From Rhodanobacteraceae bacterium (GTDB lineage Bacteria > Pseudomonadota > Gammaproteobacteria > Xanthomonadales > SZUA-5): a stretch of DNA of 64,000 bases. The stretch lies in NCBI GenBank assembly GCA_024234055.1, contig JACKOW010000005.1, positions 248,001 through 312,000 on the forward strand, given 5' to 3'. Below, piece by piece: positions 1-8,314 of this stretch; the stretch's first letter is position 1, and every line of letters begins with the position of its first letter. Both the position numbers and the translations under genes were made by a program. A model generated the notes under the pieces. The model was not told the origin of the DNA. It made no database searches and was given only the letters and a program-made list of their open reading frames with translations.

Positions 1-146
1 ATGCTCATGGAATCCCCGTTGCATTTGGTCGTCATTTCCAGCCACGCAGAATGCTCTCAACAAGCCCTGAATTTCAATCATTCATGAGACTCAATCGGAT
101 CAGTGGCGAGCTTCTTGGGTGCTATGTCGCGAGGGCGACAAATGTC
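1..146. other. Window edge, no supported gene
   Basis: The first 146 bases lie downstream of the minus-strand permease gene and are cut by the window edge. Short reading frames here have no recognisable protein and overlap the permease gene in other frames. Confidence 0.5.
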
Positions 147-905
147 TCAGCCGCCTGTCGGCCAGGCGGCGACGGCGGTCGCCAGCAATTTCCAGGCGGC
201 GACCAGAAGCACGACCGAGAGCAAGCGCCTCAGCAATCGGGGAGGGGTGCGCCGGGCGCCGATCCAGGCGCCGAGCAGGCCGCCGGCCAGCACTGCCGGC
301 GCCGCCCACAGCAGCTCGTCCAGTATCGGTGGCACCCGCTCCGCCTGTGCCAGCAGTCCGGACAGTGAATTGAGCCAGATGAAGAGCGCCGAGACCGCCG
401 CCGTCGGTTTCGCGCGCGCCCAGTTCATCAACATCAGCAGCGGCGACAGGAAGATGCCACCGCCTACCCCGGTCAGGCCGGCGGCCAGTCCGAGCACGCC
501 ACCGGCAGCCACGGCCACCGGAATCGGCGGCGCCTTGGCAGGCGCCTCGTCAGCCCGGATCGAGCCCCACCACAGACTCACTGCGGCATACAGCAGCACC
601 AGGCCGATGGCACTGCGATACCAGAACTCCGGCAGGTCGATCAGCCCCCCCAGATAGGCCAACGGCACGCTTCCGAGCACGAACGGCCAGAGCAGCCGCC
701 AATCCAGAAAACCCGCCCTTGCGTATTGCAGCGCCGCCACCCCGGCCACCACCAGATTCAGTGCCAGCGCCAGCGGACGCATGCTTTCCGGGGCCGCGTG
801 GGCCAGCGCCATGATCGCCAGATAGGCCGAGGCCCCGCCATGGCCCACGCTGGAATACAGCAGTGCACCGATGAAGAATGCCGGGGCCAATATCCATGGA
901 TCCAT
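147..905 (-). CDS. TauE/SafE family sulfite exporter-like permease
   Basis: This is an inner-membrane protein of 252 residues made almost entirely of hydrophobic segments. The N-terminal stretch MDPWILAPAFFIGALLYSS followed by VGHGGAS is typical of the TauE/SafE (DUF81) family. A second glycine-rich segment, GLAAGLTGVGGGIFLSP, about 140 residues on, gives the expected internal two-fold repeat. Members export or import sulfite, sulfoacetate or other organic anions; the substrate cannot be read from sequence. I chose the ATG at 905 because the protein then starts directly at the first membrane segment and AGAGG lies about 11 bases upstream. A start eight codons further up is possible. It is divergent from ilvE, so the 70-base gap probably holds both promoters. 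Confidence 0.85.
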   Translation of the reverse strand: MDPWILAPAFFIGALLYSSVGHGGASAYLAIMALAHAAPESMRPLALALNLVVAGVAALQYARAGFLDWRLLWPFVLGSVPLAYLGGLIDLPEFWYRSAIGLVLLYAAVSLWWGSIRADEAPAKAPPIPVAVAAGGVLGLAAGLTGVGGGIFLSPLLMLMNWARAKPTAAVSALFIWLNSLSGLLAQAERVPPILDELLWAAPAVLAGGLLGAWIGARRTPPRLLRRLLSVVLLVAAWKLLATAVAAWPTGG

Positions 906-975
906 GACCACGCTGCCTCTTGAGCGCACGGAAGCTCTATGATTGAGGGTTTATACCCTGAGATGAGGATGCGCC

Positions 976-1893
976 ATGAGCCAAGACCTGCCCAAATACA
1001 TCTGGTTCAATGGCAAGCTGATTCCCTGGGCCGAGGCCACCGTGCATGTGATGTCGCATGCGCTGCACTATGGCTCGTCGGTGTTCGAGGGCATCCGCTC
1101 GTACATGACCCCCAAGGGCCCGGCGATCTTCCGCTACACCGATCACATGAAGCGCCTGTACGCCTCGGCCCGCATGTATGACCTGGAAATCCAGCATGAT
1201 CTGGCCACGCTGATGGCCGCGGGCCGTGAGGTCGTGACCCGCAATGAACTCACCAATGCCTACCTGCGACCGCTGGCCTGGCGCGGCTCGGGTGGTTTCG
1301 GACTGGGTGCCGACAATCCGACCGGCTGCATGATTGCCGCCTGGGTGTGGGGTCCGTATCTGGGCGCGCAGGCCATCCACGAAGGCATCGATGCCTGCAT
1401 TTCCAGCTGGCGCCGAGTGGCCCCGGCCACACTGCCGGCCAGTGCCAAGGCCGGTGGCAACTATCTGTCCAGCATCCTGGTGTCGCGTGAAGCCAAGCGC
1501 CTCGGTTTCCACGAAGGCATCGCGCTCACGGTCGATGGCTATCTGGCCGAAGGTGCCGGCGAGAACCTGTTCCTGGTCTTCGGCAAGACCATCTACACGC
1601 CGCCCATTGCCGCGTCGATCCTGCACGGCATCACCCGCAGCACCGCCATTACCATCGCTCAGGAACTCGGTTTCGAGGTCAAGGAAGAGAATCTGCCGCG
1701 CGAGATGATCTATCTGGCAGACGAGGTCTTCATGACCGGCACCGCCGCCGAGATCACCCCGATCCGCAGTGTCGATCGCAAGACCATCGGCGACGGCAAG
1801 CCGGGCCCCACCACCCGTGCCGTGCAACAGCGATTCTTCGGCCTGTTCGACGGCAGCGTGGAAGACACGCACGGCTGGCTGGAGTACGTGTAA
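976..1893 (+). CDS. ilvE: Branched-chain amino acid aminotransferase
   Basis: This 305-residue class IV (fold type IV) PLP enzyme interconverts leucine, isoleucine and valine with their 2-oxo acids, using glutamate/2-oxoglutarate, in the cytoplasm. Family marks are HALHYGSSVFEGIRSY near residue 30, the SAKAGGNY motif with PLP lysine at about K158, and the phosphate-binding region EGAGENLFLV followed by ILHGITRSTAI. Length matches IlvE of other gammaproteobacteria (about 305-310). The ATG is preceded by GAGG at good spacing. No biosynthesis partner gene is adjacent, so it appears to be transcribed alone. A heptamer repeat array begins six bases after the stop codon. Confidence 0.95.
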   Translation: MSQDLPKYIWFNGKLIPWAEATVHVMSHALHYGSSVFEGIRSYMTPKGPAIFRYTDHMKRLYASARMYDLEIQHDLATLMAAGREVVTRNELTNAYLRPLAWRGSGGFGLGADNPTGCMIAAWVWGPYLGAQAIHEGIDACISSWRRVAPATLPASAKAGGNYLSSILVSREAKRLGFHEGIALTVDGYLAEGAGENLFLVFGKTIYTPPIAASILHGITRSTAITIAQELGFEVKEENLPREMIYLADEVFMTGTAAEITPIRSVDRKTIGDGKPGPTTRAVQQRFFGLFDGSVEDTHGWLEYV

Positions 1894-1898
1894 GGGAC

Positions 1899-2000
1899 GG
1901 GACTCGGGACTCGGGACTCGGGACTCGGGACTCGGGACTCGGGACTCGGGACTCGGGACTCGGGACTCGGGACTCGGGACTCGGGACTCGGGACTCGGGA
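1899..2000. repeat. GGGACTC heptamer tandem array, about 14 copies
   Basis: A perfect 7-bp tandem repeat directly behind the ilvE stop codon. The same heptamer (or its complement GAGTCCC) recurs as arrays at 31791-31848 and 52937-52982, and inside prmB at 43401-43594. Confidence 0.95.
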
Positions 2001-2022
2001 AAGGCTTGCACGGCCCGAGCTC

Positions 2023-2093
2023 TTGTGGGTCCAGACTTGTCTGGACGCTTCTGGCTTCATGGCGGAAAGCGTCTGGATACGTCTGACCCACAA
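2023..2093. repeat. Palindromic element with GTCCAGACTTGTCTGGAC arm
   Basis: The outer arms TTGTGGGTCC and its near complement enclose two inner palindromes. It is one of four full copies (also 47860-47932, 57778-57850, 61401-61470); half copies lie at 11360-11386, 32197-32223 and 34666-34695. RNA from either strand would fold into a long hairpin. Confidence 0.85.
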
Positions 2094-2196
2094 CATCAGC
2101 AACGCGCTTCCTGGCCTACCCAAGAGCCTCCACACAAGTCTCGACCCACGACAACGCCACTTTGACCCGTTTCCTGTTTCCCCTTCTCCTTCGCGG

Positions 2197-2391
2197 CGTC
2201 ATTGCGAGCCACCTGTTTCGGCCTGAAGCTGCCCACGGGCCATGAACCACAAACCCGCCCGTAGGAGCGACCTCGCGTCGCGACCGGCAAGCCGCACGTC
2301 CGACGCAGCGGTCGCGCCCCAAGGTCGCTCCCACAGCTGGACAAAGAAAATCAACGGCTTGCGATATGGGTTCATGGAGAGCCCCGCGAAG
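2197..2391 (+). repeat. Composite repeat module, core type A
   Basis: The left flank runs from GTCATTGCGAGCCACCTG through a CATGAACC stretch. The right flank is ATCAACGGCTTGCGATATGG then TTCATGGAGAGC. Between them sits an inverted-repeat core (about 2261-2337) with arms GTAGGAGCGACC and GGTCGCTCCCAC. Same flanks and core type occur at 31868-32053 and, reversed, at 11177-11354. Confidence 0.85.
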
Positions 2392-2663
2392 CAATCCAGA
2401 CGCAGAGTCTCAAAACCTTGAGTGCTTCGTCGCTGTGCTCCTCTCCATGAGCCGCATTCCAGCGCCGCGCACCGGGGGATTCGGGTCGCTGCTGTGGAGG
2501 GCGCCGCGCTGTGGTGCCGCTTTGCGCTAAGCGGAGATCAAGAGCGGCCGCGCAGGCGCGCGTCCCTCCTCAAGGCCGTTTCGTACCTGCCAGGGTTCTC
2601 TGTGCGCAGTGTCGGGCCGATACACGCGGCTCTCCATGAACCCATATCGCAAGTTGTTGATGC

Positions 2664-2744
2664 GTCATTGCGAGGAGCGCAGCGACGAAGCAATCCAGGG
2701 TAGCGCCGCACATCCCTGGATTGCTTCGCTACGCTCGCAATGAC
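2664..2744. repeat. GTCATTGCGA inverted repeat
   Basis: The left arm begins GTCATTGCGAGGAGCGCAG and continues to GAAGCAATCCAG. The right arm is its near complement, ending CGCTCGCAATGAC. Related copies lie at 8066-8139 (right arm truncated) and 52843-52921. Repeats of this kind are widespread in Proteobacteria. Confidence 0.85.
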
Positions 2745-2911
2745 GCCGGGGGTTCATGGCCCGTGGGCAGTGTCGGGCCGATACAGGTGGCTCGCAATGA
2801 CGCCGGAGGTTCATGGCTCGTGGGCAGTTTCAGGCCGATACAGGTGGCTCGCAACAACGCCCGCTGCTCCCCCTGCCCCCTGCCCCGCTTCTTCTTTCCC
2901 CTGCCCCGTGT

Positions 2912-4579
2912 TTACTCAGTCACCTTGCGCCCATCCAGCCAGGTTGAACGTACCTTGAGTTGCAGCAGGGCGCGGCCACGGACCTGATGCGGGTCCATCG
3001 ACAGCACGATGAAATCGGCGCGCATGCCCGGCTCCAGCGTACCCACTTCGTTCTCGGCAAATCCGGCATAGGCGGCACCGCGGGTGAAAGCGTCCAGCGC
3101 TTCCACCAGAGTCAGGCGCTGGTCCGGAAGCCAACCGCCCTCAGGTGAGCCTTCGGCATCCTGACGGGTGATGGCGGCGTACAGTCCGGGGATCGGCTCG
3201 ACATTTTCCACTGGGAAATCCGATCCAAAGGCCATATGGGTAGCGCGATCGAGGTAGCGCCGCCAGGCATAGGCGCCGCGGAGTCGCTCGGCGCCCACCC
3301 GGTCGCCGGCCCAGGGCATGTCGCTGGTGGCATGCGTGGGCTGCATGGAGGCAATCACACCGAGTTCGGCAAAACGTGGAATATCGTCCATCGCCACCAC
3401 CTGGGCATGTTCGATGCGCGGGCGCAGCGCCTTGCGTTGCTTCGCCGTCAACCCTGCATAGGCGTCGAGCACCTCGCGATTGGCGCGATCACCGATGGCA
3501 TGCACTGCAGGCTGCACGCCGCAGGCCGCGGCCTTGTCGATGATTTCGCGCAGATGCTCCGGCGACTGGATCAACAAACCGCGATTGCCGGGCTCGTCGG
3601 AATAATCGGCCAGCAGCGCCGCACCGCGACTACCCAACGCGCCGTCGGCGTAGAGCTTCACTGCGCGCATGCTCAAACGCCCGGAGGGATGGGTGTAGAG
3701 ACCCTCTCTGCAAAGTTGCCGCAAGGCGTCCGAATCACCGTCGGCCATCGCGTAGACGCGCAGCGGCAGCGCCTGATCGTCGGCCAGTTCCCGATACAGC
3801 GCCAGATCCTCGCGCGAGACGCCGGCATCATGCACACCGGTCAGGCCGGCCTTGCTGGCAGTGGCCAGCGCCAAACGCAAGGCGCGTCGGCGCAGCGCGA
3901 TATCGGGTTTGGGGATGTGCGTCTCGATCAAGTCCATCGCCGCGTCAACCAGCACGCCGCTGGGCTGCCCCTGCTCATCGCGCAACAGACGACCGCCTTC
4001 GGGATCCGCTGTCCTGGCGTCGATACCGGCCGCCCGCAGCGCCGCCGAATTGGCCCAACCTGCATGCCCGTCGACGCGGTTCAGCCAGACCGGCCGATCC
4101 GGAAAAGCCGCATCCAGATCCGCAGCAGCAGGAAAGGCCTTCCCGGCCCAATCGTTCTGATCCCAGCCCCGCCCCAGCAACCAGTCGCCCTCATTCAGGC
4201 CGGCCGACTTGTCCTTGAGGCGGTCGATGACGGCCTCCTTGCTGCGGGTACCTACCAGGTCCGCCTGCAGCAGTGAAAAGCCCAAGCCCATCAGATGGCC
4301 GTGGGCATCGATCAACCCGGGCATCACGGTGCCATCCACCACGATCTCGCGAACGCCATTCCCCCGCGACTCCAGGCTCTCGCGCAGTCCGGCGGCAGCG
4401 CCGTAGGCGATCACCCGACCGGCGGCGTCATAGGCCAGCGCGCTGACCGGCTCAGCCATCTGCGCGTTCGCATAGATTCTGCCGATCAGCAGGGTGTCGA
4501 CCGCGGCTTCCGGTTCTGCTGCACGGACGACCGTGGCCGACGTCAACAGCAGCAGGCACAAGCCAGTGAAACCACGCAT
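2912..4579 (-). CDS. Secreted amidohydrolase, YtcJ-like
   Basis: A 555-residue metal-dependent amidohydrolase. An N-terminal signal peptide (MRGFTGLCLLLLTSATVVRA, cleavage before AEPEA) predicts export to the periplasm. The metal-binding entry motif appears as MPGLIDAHGHLMG, a later HAIGDRAN segment gives the second histidine site, IEHAQ the third, and FGSDFPVE holds the catalytic aspartate region. The layout matches the YtcJ/AepA branch of amidohydrolases (about 550 residues). Substrate is unknown; related proteins act on N-acyl or amide compounds. It ends next to a repeat-rich gap and is divergent from the GNAT gene at 4751. Confidence 0.88.
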   Translation of the reverse strand: MRGFTGLCLLLLTSATVVRAAEPEAAVDTLLIGRIYANAQMAEPVSALAYDAAGRVIAYGAAAGLRESLESRGNGVREIVVDGTVMPGLIDAHGHLMGLGFSLLQADLVGTRSKEAVIDRLKDKSAGLNEGDWLLGRGWDQNDWAGKAFPAAADLDAAFPDRPVWLNRVDGHAGWANSAALRAAGIDARTADPEGGRLLRDEQGQPSGVLVDAAMDLIETHIPKPDIALRRRALRLALATASKAGLTGVHDAGVSREDLALYRELADDQALPLRVYAMADGDSDALRQLCREGLYTHPSGRLSMRAVKLYADGALGSRGAALLADYSDEPGNRGLLIQSPEHLREIIDKAAACGVQPAVHAIGDRANREVLDAYAGLTAKQRKALRPRIEHAQVVAMDDIPRFAELGVIASMQPTHATSDMPWAGDRVGAERLRGAYAWRRYLDRATHMAFGSDFPVENVEPIPGLYAAITRQDAEGSPEGGWLPDQRLTLVEALDAFTRGAAYAGFAENEVGTLEPGMRADFIVLSMDPHQVRGRALLQLKVRSTWLDGRKVTE

Positions 4580-4750
4580 GGGGGAATCCTTGTTGCTGAG
4601 TTGGGAAATGCCGGGTGCCGGCTCATGGCCCGCACCGGGCGTTCACCCCGTTATACCAGTGCCCAGGCCAGCATCCGGCTGCCAGCATTTCGCCTGAATC
4701 ACGAACTCGGCCGAATCTACAATGACGCATCGCAACAACGGGCAGAGCTC

Positions 4751-5215
4751 ATGACATCAGCGGATACGCCCGTGTTGCGGGCAGCCAGCCCCACCGATGC
4801 CGAGACCATTGCCCAGTTCAATTGCGCCATGGCTCTGGAAACCGAAAACAAGACGCTCGATCCGAGCCGAGTGCGCGACGGCGTCCAGGCGGTCATCGAC
4901 CAGCCCGCGCGCGGTTTCTACCTGCTCGCAGAGCGCCATGCCGAAGTGCTGGGCGGGCTGATGGTCACCTTCGAGTGGAGCGACTGGCGCAACGCCGATT
5001 TCTGGTGGATCCAGAGCGTGTACGTGCGCCCGCAGGCCCGCCGCCAGGGCATCTACGCAGCGCTCTACCGCGAAATCGAGGCGAGGGCACGCGCCGCTGG
5101 CGCCTGCGGACTGCGGCTGTACGTGGAAAACGACAATCACACCGCCATGGCCACCTACATGCGCCTCGGCATGGTCGACGCCCATTACCGCGTGATGGAG
5201 CAGAATTTTTCGTGA
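4751..5215 (+). CDS. GNAT family N-acetyltransferase
   Basis: A 154-residue acetyltransferase, the usual size of a single GNAT domain. The acetyl-CoA binding site is SVYVRPQARRQGIYAALY (R-x-x-G-x-Y form rather than Q-x-x-G-x-G), followed by CGLRLYVENDNHTAMATYMRLGM, the normal motif B. It should acetylate an amine on a small molecule or protein in the cytoplasm; the acceptor is unknown. The start at 4751 gives the expected N-terminus VLRAASPTDAETIAQF; a much longer open frame upstream has no GNAT homology. Its TGA overlaps the GTG start of the next gene, so the two are probably co-translated. Confidence 0.85.
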   Translation: MTSADTPVLRAASPTDAETIAQFNCAMALETENKTLDPSRVRDGVQAVIDQPARGFYLLAERHAEVLGGLMVTFEWSDWRNADFWWIQSVYVRPQARRQGIYAALYREIEARARAAGACGLRLYVENDNHTAMATYMRLGMVDAHYRVMEQNFS

Positions 5216-5622
5216 GCCTGTGGCAGGCCTGTTTGTTGAGCATCTTCGCGCTGGCGTCAGCGGCCGCGAGTGCGGCTGCACCCTTGGGATCTCAGAAGAT
5301 TCTGACCGTGGATGCCGAGTATCTGGAATCGACAATGCCGCTCTATGCGGCCGTGGACAAACAGGCAGCAGCACTGAAGAAGGACGCCGACGACGAGCGC
5401 CGCAGCGACATCGAATTGGCCCGCCAGATCCGCGTCAGCGACATCCTGACCGCCTTGCCCGAGGCGATCGCCGGGGTCGCCACCGCGCGGCAGGCCGATC
5501 TGGTACTGGATCGCGCGGTGGCCAGGCGAATTGCTGTCAAGGTCGATGCCGACATCACCGCGGACATCGAGCGCCGGCTGAGCTTGCAGTTTGCCGGCCG
5601 CGCGCTGGAGCTTGACCCATGA
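5212..5622 (+). CDS. Small exported protein, OmpH/Skp-like
   Basis: A 136-residue protein with a signal peptide (SLWQACLLSIFALASAAASAAA). The mature part has the outline of the OmpH/Skp family: a short beta start (KILTVDAEYLESTMPLYAAV), an alpha-helical middle rich in K, E, D and R, and a C-terminal segment LVLDRAVARRIAVKVDADITADI like the end of Skp. The GTG start overlaps the stop of the GNAT gene (GTGA), and its own stop overlaps the ATG at 5619, so three genes form a tight operon. Skp proteins are periplasmic chaperones for outer-membrane proteins. The match is by architecture, so a chaperone role is an inference. Confidence 0.6.
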   Translation: MSLWQACLLSIFALASAAASAAAPLGSQKILTVDAEYLESTMPLYAAVDKQAAALKKDADDERRSDIELARQIRVSDILTALPEAIAGVATARQADLVLDRAVARRIAVKVDADITADIERRLSLQFAGRALELDP

Positions 5623-6146
5623 GGCAGACGCTGGCCGCCGTCCTGCTGCTCTGCACTGGCGCAGCCCACACCGCAACGCCGGTGCTGGTCGTCGACCTGA
5701 GCGAGGCCTATACCCGCTCGACGGCGCTGGCCGGCTTGCTCGCCGACGTAGATCGCGAACTGCAGGCCCTGTCCCGGCGTCACCGCCCTGAACTGGAGCG
5801 ACTCACGGCCGAGATGCGTGAACTCAAGCAAGCCGGTGGCGCCACGCGTGACCGTCAGCTGCAAGTGATCCGGCGCATCAACGAGATCGAAACCGAGGCC
5901 GAGCGTGAACAGGAACGACTGTCCGAAGCCAATCAGCGTGCCATCGCCGAAGTCGATGCAGCGATCGCCGAGGTCAAGAAACTGCTGAAGTCCGAGCGCG
6001 CCGCGGCGGCCGTGCTCGACATCCAGGAGACCCAGTACGTGCGCCCGGATTGCGACTGCCTGGTCAGCGATGACCTGTATCGGCTGCTCAACGAGCGCCT
6101 GCCCGAGGTGTCGCTGGATCTCGATCCACCCGGGGCTGGAAGCTGA
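5619..6146 (+). CDS. Exported coiled-coil protein, OmpH/Skp-like
   Basis: A 175-residue protein with signal peptide MRQTLAAVLLLCTGAAHTAT. The mature protein opens with PVLVVDLSEAYTRSTAL, resembling the Skp start (a strand followed by a helix), and continues with about 90 residues of charged heptad-like helix (ELQALSRRHRPELERLTAEM onward). A C-terminal part with a CDC motif (YVRPDCDCLVSDDLYRLL) follows. It overlaps the preceding OmpH-like gene by four bases and looks like its diverged partner. A periplasmic holdase or envelope role is plausible but inferred. The two cysteines are not a feature of Skp. Confidence 0.6.
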   Translation: MRQTLAAVLLLCTGAAHTATPVLVVDLSEAYTRSTALAGLLADVDRELQALSRRHRPELERLTAEMRELKQAGGATRDRQLQVIRRINEIETEAEREQERLSEANQRAIAEVDAAIAEVKKLLKSERAAAAVLDIQETQYVRPDCDCLVSDDLYRLLNERLPEVSLDLDPPGAGS

Positions 6147-6191
6147 ATCTGCCGATTCAAGGTTTGCTAATGTTGCAGCGCAACTTGCGCT

Positions 6192-6298
6192 GGTTTGCAT
6201 GCTCCACGCACTATGCGGATGTCCCGGCGTGCAACCGGCTAGTCGGGGAGGGGGCAAACCCGTGGCGATCCGCAAGGACCGCCGCGGGTTTCTTTTTT
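6192..6298 (+). promoter_or_regulatory. Candidate riboswitch or attenuator leader
   Basis: Two mutually exclusive structures can be drawn. In one, GGTTTGC (6192-6198) pairs with GCAAACC (6254-6260) and closes a junction with hairpins CGCA/TGCG (6207-6217) and CCGG/CCGG (6224-6238) and a CTCC/GGAG helix. In the other, AAACCCG (6256-6262) is taken into the terminator stem at 6256-6291. Shared use of 6256-6260 is the usual logic of transcription attenuation. I do not recognise a known riboswitch class. Confidence 0.5.
6256..6298 (+). terminator. Rho-independent terminator before the CtlX gene
   Basis: A 12-bp stem (AAACCCGTGGCG with CGCCGCGGGTTT, one G-T pair), a 12-base loop and the U tract TCTTTTTT. 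It ends 25 bases before the next start codon, so it may end the upstream operon, act as an attenuator, or both. Confidence 0.85.
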
Positions 6299-6322
6299 GG
6301 AGCAGTGCGTTTGGAGCAGTGC

Positions 6323-7243
6323 GTGCGACCCGCCATCTGGGAACAAGCTGAGCTTTTCGCCGCCCAGTTGCGGAACACGCCGATCCAAGCGCCGGGAGTG
6401 CCGCGTGCCGTATTTCTGGTGTCGCCGGAGTCGTTTTTTCTGGCGGCCGAATCGGCACTGGACAATGCCTACATGCAGATGGCGCAGGCGGTGGACGGCG
6501 CCCGTGCCGCCGAGCAGCACCGCCAGCTGGCGCTGGCTCTGGCCGCTGCCGGCGTGCCGGTCATGAGCTTTCCAGGATCAGCCGACACGCCTGATGCGGT
6601 GTTCCCGAACAATGTCTATGCCACCGCGCCCGGGCGTCTGATCGTGGGCGCCATGCGCCACCCGGTGCGCCAGCGCGAAGCCAGGCGCCAGGACATCCGC
6701 GACTGGTTCAGAACCGTGCTCGGATATGCCGAGATCGATCTGTCGACGCGGCTGCTGGTCGCAGAACTCACCGGGAGTCTGGTGATTGATCGCGCCCGCC
6801 GGATCGGCTTCTGCGGACTCAGCGAGCGCTGCGATCGCGCCGGCGCCGCCGCCATGGCCGCCGCTTTCGACCTGCGCCACACGCTGGTATTCGATCTGGC
6901 CGATGGCGAGTACCACAGCAATGTGGTGATGTCGGCGTTGGCCGGACGCGGTGTGCTGCTGTGCCCCGACGGCTTTGCCGACCCCGCCGTCGCCGAGGCC
7001 ATCGCCGGGGCCTACGGTGACGACGCCATCCTCATCGATGCAGACGAGAAGGCGGCCTTCGTCGGCAACTGCATCGCTCTCGGCGAACGCGGGCTGTGGA
7101 TGTCGGCGGCGGCTGAAGCCGCCTTGCGTCCGACCACGCGGTCGGCCCTCACCAGGCTCGGTTTCCAGATCCACAGCGTGGGTCTGGATGAGTTGGAGAA
7201 AGCCGGCGGCAGCCTGCGCTGCATGATCGGCGAGATCTACTGA
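6323..7243 (+). CDS. ctlX: CtlX-type amidinohydrolase (arginine deiminase superfamily)
   Basis: A guanidine-modifying enzyme of 306 residues, matching the length of citrulline-utilisation hydrolases of the CtlX type. Substrate-binding DAVFPNNVYAT lies near residue 95, the catalytic histidine region is DGEYHSNVVMSAL, the segment FVGNCIALG follows, and the catalytic cysteine is C300 in SLRCMIGEIY at the C-terminus. It probably hydrolyses a guanidino or ureido compound such as citrulline or arginine in the cytoplasm. I chose the GTG at 6323: GGAG lies seven bases upstream and the length then fits the family. The longer open frame to 6164 would read through the terminator. No arginine-pathway genes are adjacent. 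Confidence 0.82.
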   Translation: MRPAIWEQAELFAAQLRNTPIQAPGVPRAVFLVSPESFFLAAESALDNAYMQMAQAVDGARAAEQHRQLALALAAAGVPVMSFPGSADTPDAVFPNNVYATAPGRLIVGAMRHPVRQREARRQDIRDWFRTVLGYAEIDLSTRLLVAELTGSLVIDRARRIGFCGLSERCDRAGAAAMAAAFDLRHTLVFDLADGEYHSNVVMSALAGRGVLLCPDGFADPAVAEAIAGAYGDDAILIDADEKAAFVGNCIALGERGLWMSAAAEAALRPTTRSALTRLGFQIHSVGLDELEKAGGSLRCMIGEIY

Positions 7244-7244
7244 C

Positions 7245-7694
7245 TCAGGACTCGATGCGCGCCTTCATGGTCTCGGCGTCGATGCCCAACAACTTGCCGA
7301 CGCGAATCAACCACGATTTTTCCGGGATGCGCATGCGCCCGTCTGCATGCGCCAACGTCAACAGTGCCTCCAGCAATTGCTCGGAATGGGTTGAGCTGAT
7401 CGGATAGACAGCCAGGAAACGCGCCATCTCGGCTTCCACGTCCAGACCACCGGCGCGGCCACGCTCAAAACTCTGTACCGCCAGCTTGCGACCGGTCTTT
7501 GACAATTCCATGCGATCGATCAGATCTTCGCCGTGTTCGGCTTCTTCCGTAGTCACCACGCCATCGGCGCGCGCCAGCGAGCCCAGCAGCGCAAACAGCA
7601 CGCCGATGAAGACTTCTTCCTTCGGATCCAGCGTTTCCGCACGGAACAGACTGCTGATCCAGCCCAAGGGTCCGGTGGAACGAACTTCTGCCAT
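7245..7694 (-). CDS. TerB family protein
   Basis: A 149-residue soluble, mostly helical protein. The pattern FIGVLFALLGSLARADGVVTTEEAE followed later by LLEALLTLAHADGRMRIPEKSWLIRVGKLLGID is the duplicated acidic, ADG-containing helix pair of TerB-like (DUF533/TerB) domains, which bind divalent metal in studied members. TerB domains occur in tellurite-resistance loci and in many stress or envelope proteins; no other ter gene is near. The ATG at 7694 is preceded by a strong GGGGGGAG site, so I prefer it to the longer frame up to 7862. It ends one base from the CtlX stop, convergent with it. Confidence 0.75.
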   Translation of the reverse strand: MAEVRSTGPLGWISSLFRAETLDPKEEVFIGVLFALLGSLARADGVVTTEEAEHGEDLIDRMELSKTGRKLAVQSFERGRAGGLDVEAEMARFLAVYPISSTHSEQLLEALLTLAHADGRMRIPEKSWLIRVGKLLGIDAETMKARIES

Positions 7695-8065
7695 GACGAC
7701 TCCCCCCTCTGCGTTTCGAATGTACTGCCCCGCCGGAATCTTATCAGCGTGAACGCCGGATTCCGTCAGGTACCTCTCGTTTTCGAATACGGGGATTGAG
7801 GGTGGCGGGGGCCGCTGGATCGCGCACTGGGCATGGGTTCCAGTTGCGGCCTTGTAGGGCACTGCGCTGCGCCGTCGCTCTCGTTTTGGGCAGGCATCCG
7901 ATCAAGAGGGCCCGCGCAAGCGTGCGTCGCTTCTCAAGACCGTGCCGCATGAGAAAAAGGTTGATGCAAGGAAAGCACTCGGGAAACCACTCAGAACTAC
8001 CTGGAGCGCAGGTCTGGATGGCTCGGCTGCGCCCTCCATGCCCCCCTATCGTACGCAGTTGATGC

Positions 8066-8139
8066 GTCATTGCGAGGAGCGCAGCGACGAAGCAATCCAG
8101 GTATCGCGGGACGCCCCTGGATTGCTTCGCTACGCTCTC
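8066..8139. repeat. GTCATTGCGA inverted repeat, right arm truncated
   Basis: The left arm matches the copy at 2664. The right arm stops at TACGCTCTCC instead of continuing to CGCTCGCAATGAC, and joins directly to the composite repeat module. Confidence 0.8.
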
Positions 8140-8314
8140 CATCAACCCATATCGTAAGTTGTTGATTTGCTGTTGTAGGTCACGTTGCTCGCGCAGCGAG
8201 CTACGTGACGCAACTCGATGTCACGTAGTCCGCTGACGCGGACAACATGACCTACGACGGCGGGTTCATGGCCCGTGGGCAGTTTCAGGCCGGAACAGGT
8301 GGCGCGCAATGACG
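8140..8314 (-). repeat. Composite repeat module, core type B
   Basis: In reverse orientation. The flanks are the same as in type A modules, but the inverted-repeat core (about 8175-8255) is GTAGGTCACGTTGCTCGC with CGGACAACATGACCTAC. Near-identical type B cores lie at 48006-48086 and 57566-57646. Confidence 0.85.

Larger units (their letters stand above)
1894..2911. other. Repeat-filled intergenic region, no gene
   Basis: About 1 kb between the convergent ilvE and amidohydrolase genes. It holds a heptamer array, a GTCCAGAC palindrome (2023-2093), a composite repeat module (2197-2391), a GTCATTGCGA inverted repeat (2664-2744), and two tandem copies of a roughly 57-bp piece of the composite module (about 2751-2865). 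The open frames here have no family features and fall in repeats, so I call no gene. A C/T-rich stretch with CCCCTGC spacing lies just before 2911. Confidence 0.8.

Noticed and set aside
1899..2000. Possible CRISPR array
   Set aside because: The unit is 7 bp with no spacers and no cas genes; it is a simple tandem repeat.
937..2091. A 384-codon open frame on the minus strand across ilvE and the heptamer array
   Set aside because: It is antisense to a clear ilvE and its N-terminal part is only repeat translation (SPESRVPSPESR).
6192..6298. Known c-di-GMP-I or guanidine riboswitch
   Set aside because: GGGCAAACC is present but the order of conserved parts does not fit either class as I know them, so no class name is given.
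6164..6322. N-terminal extension of the CtlX-type protein
   Set aside because: It would need translation through a strong terminator hairpin, and the GTG at 6323 has a good ribosome site and gives normal family length.
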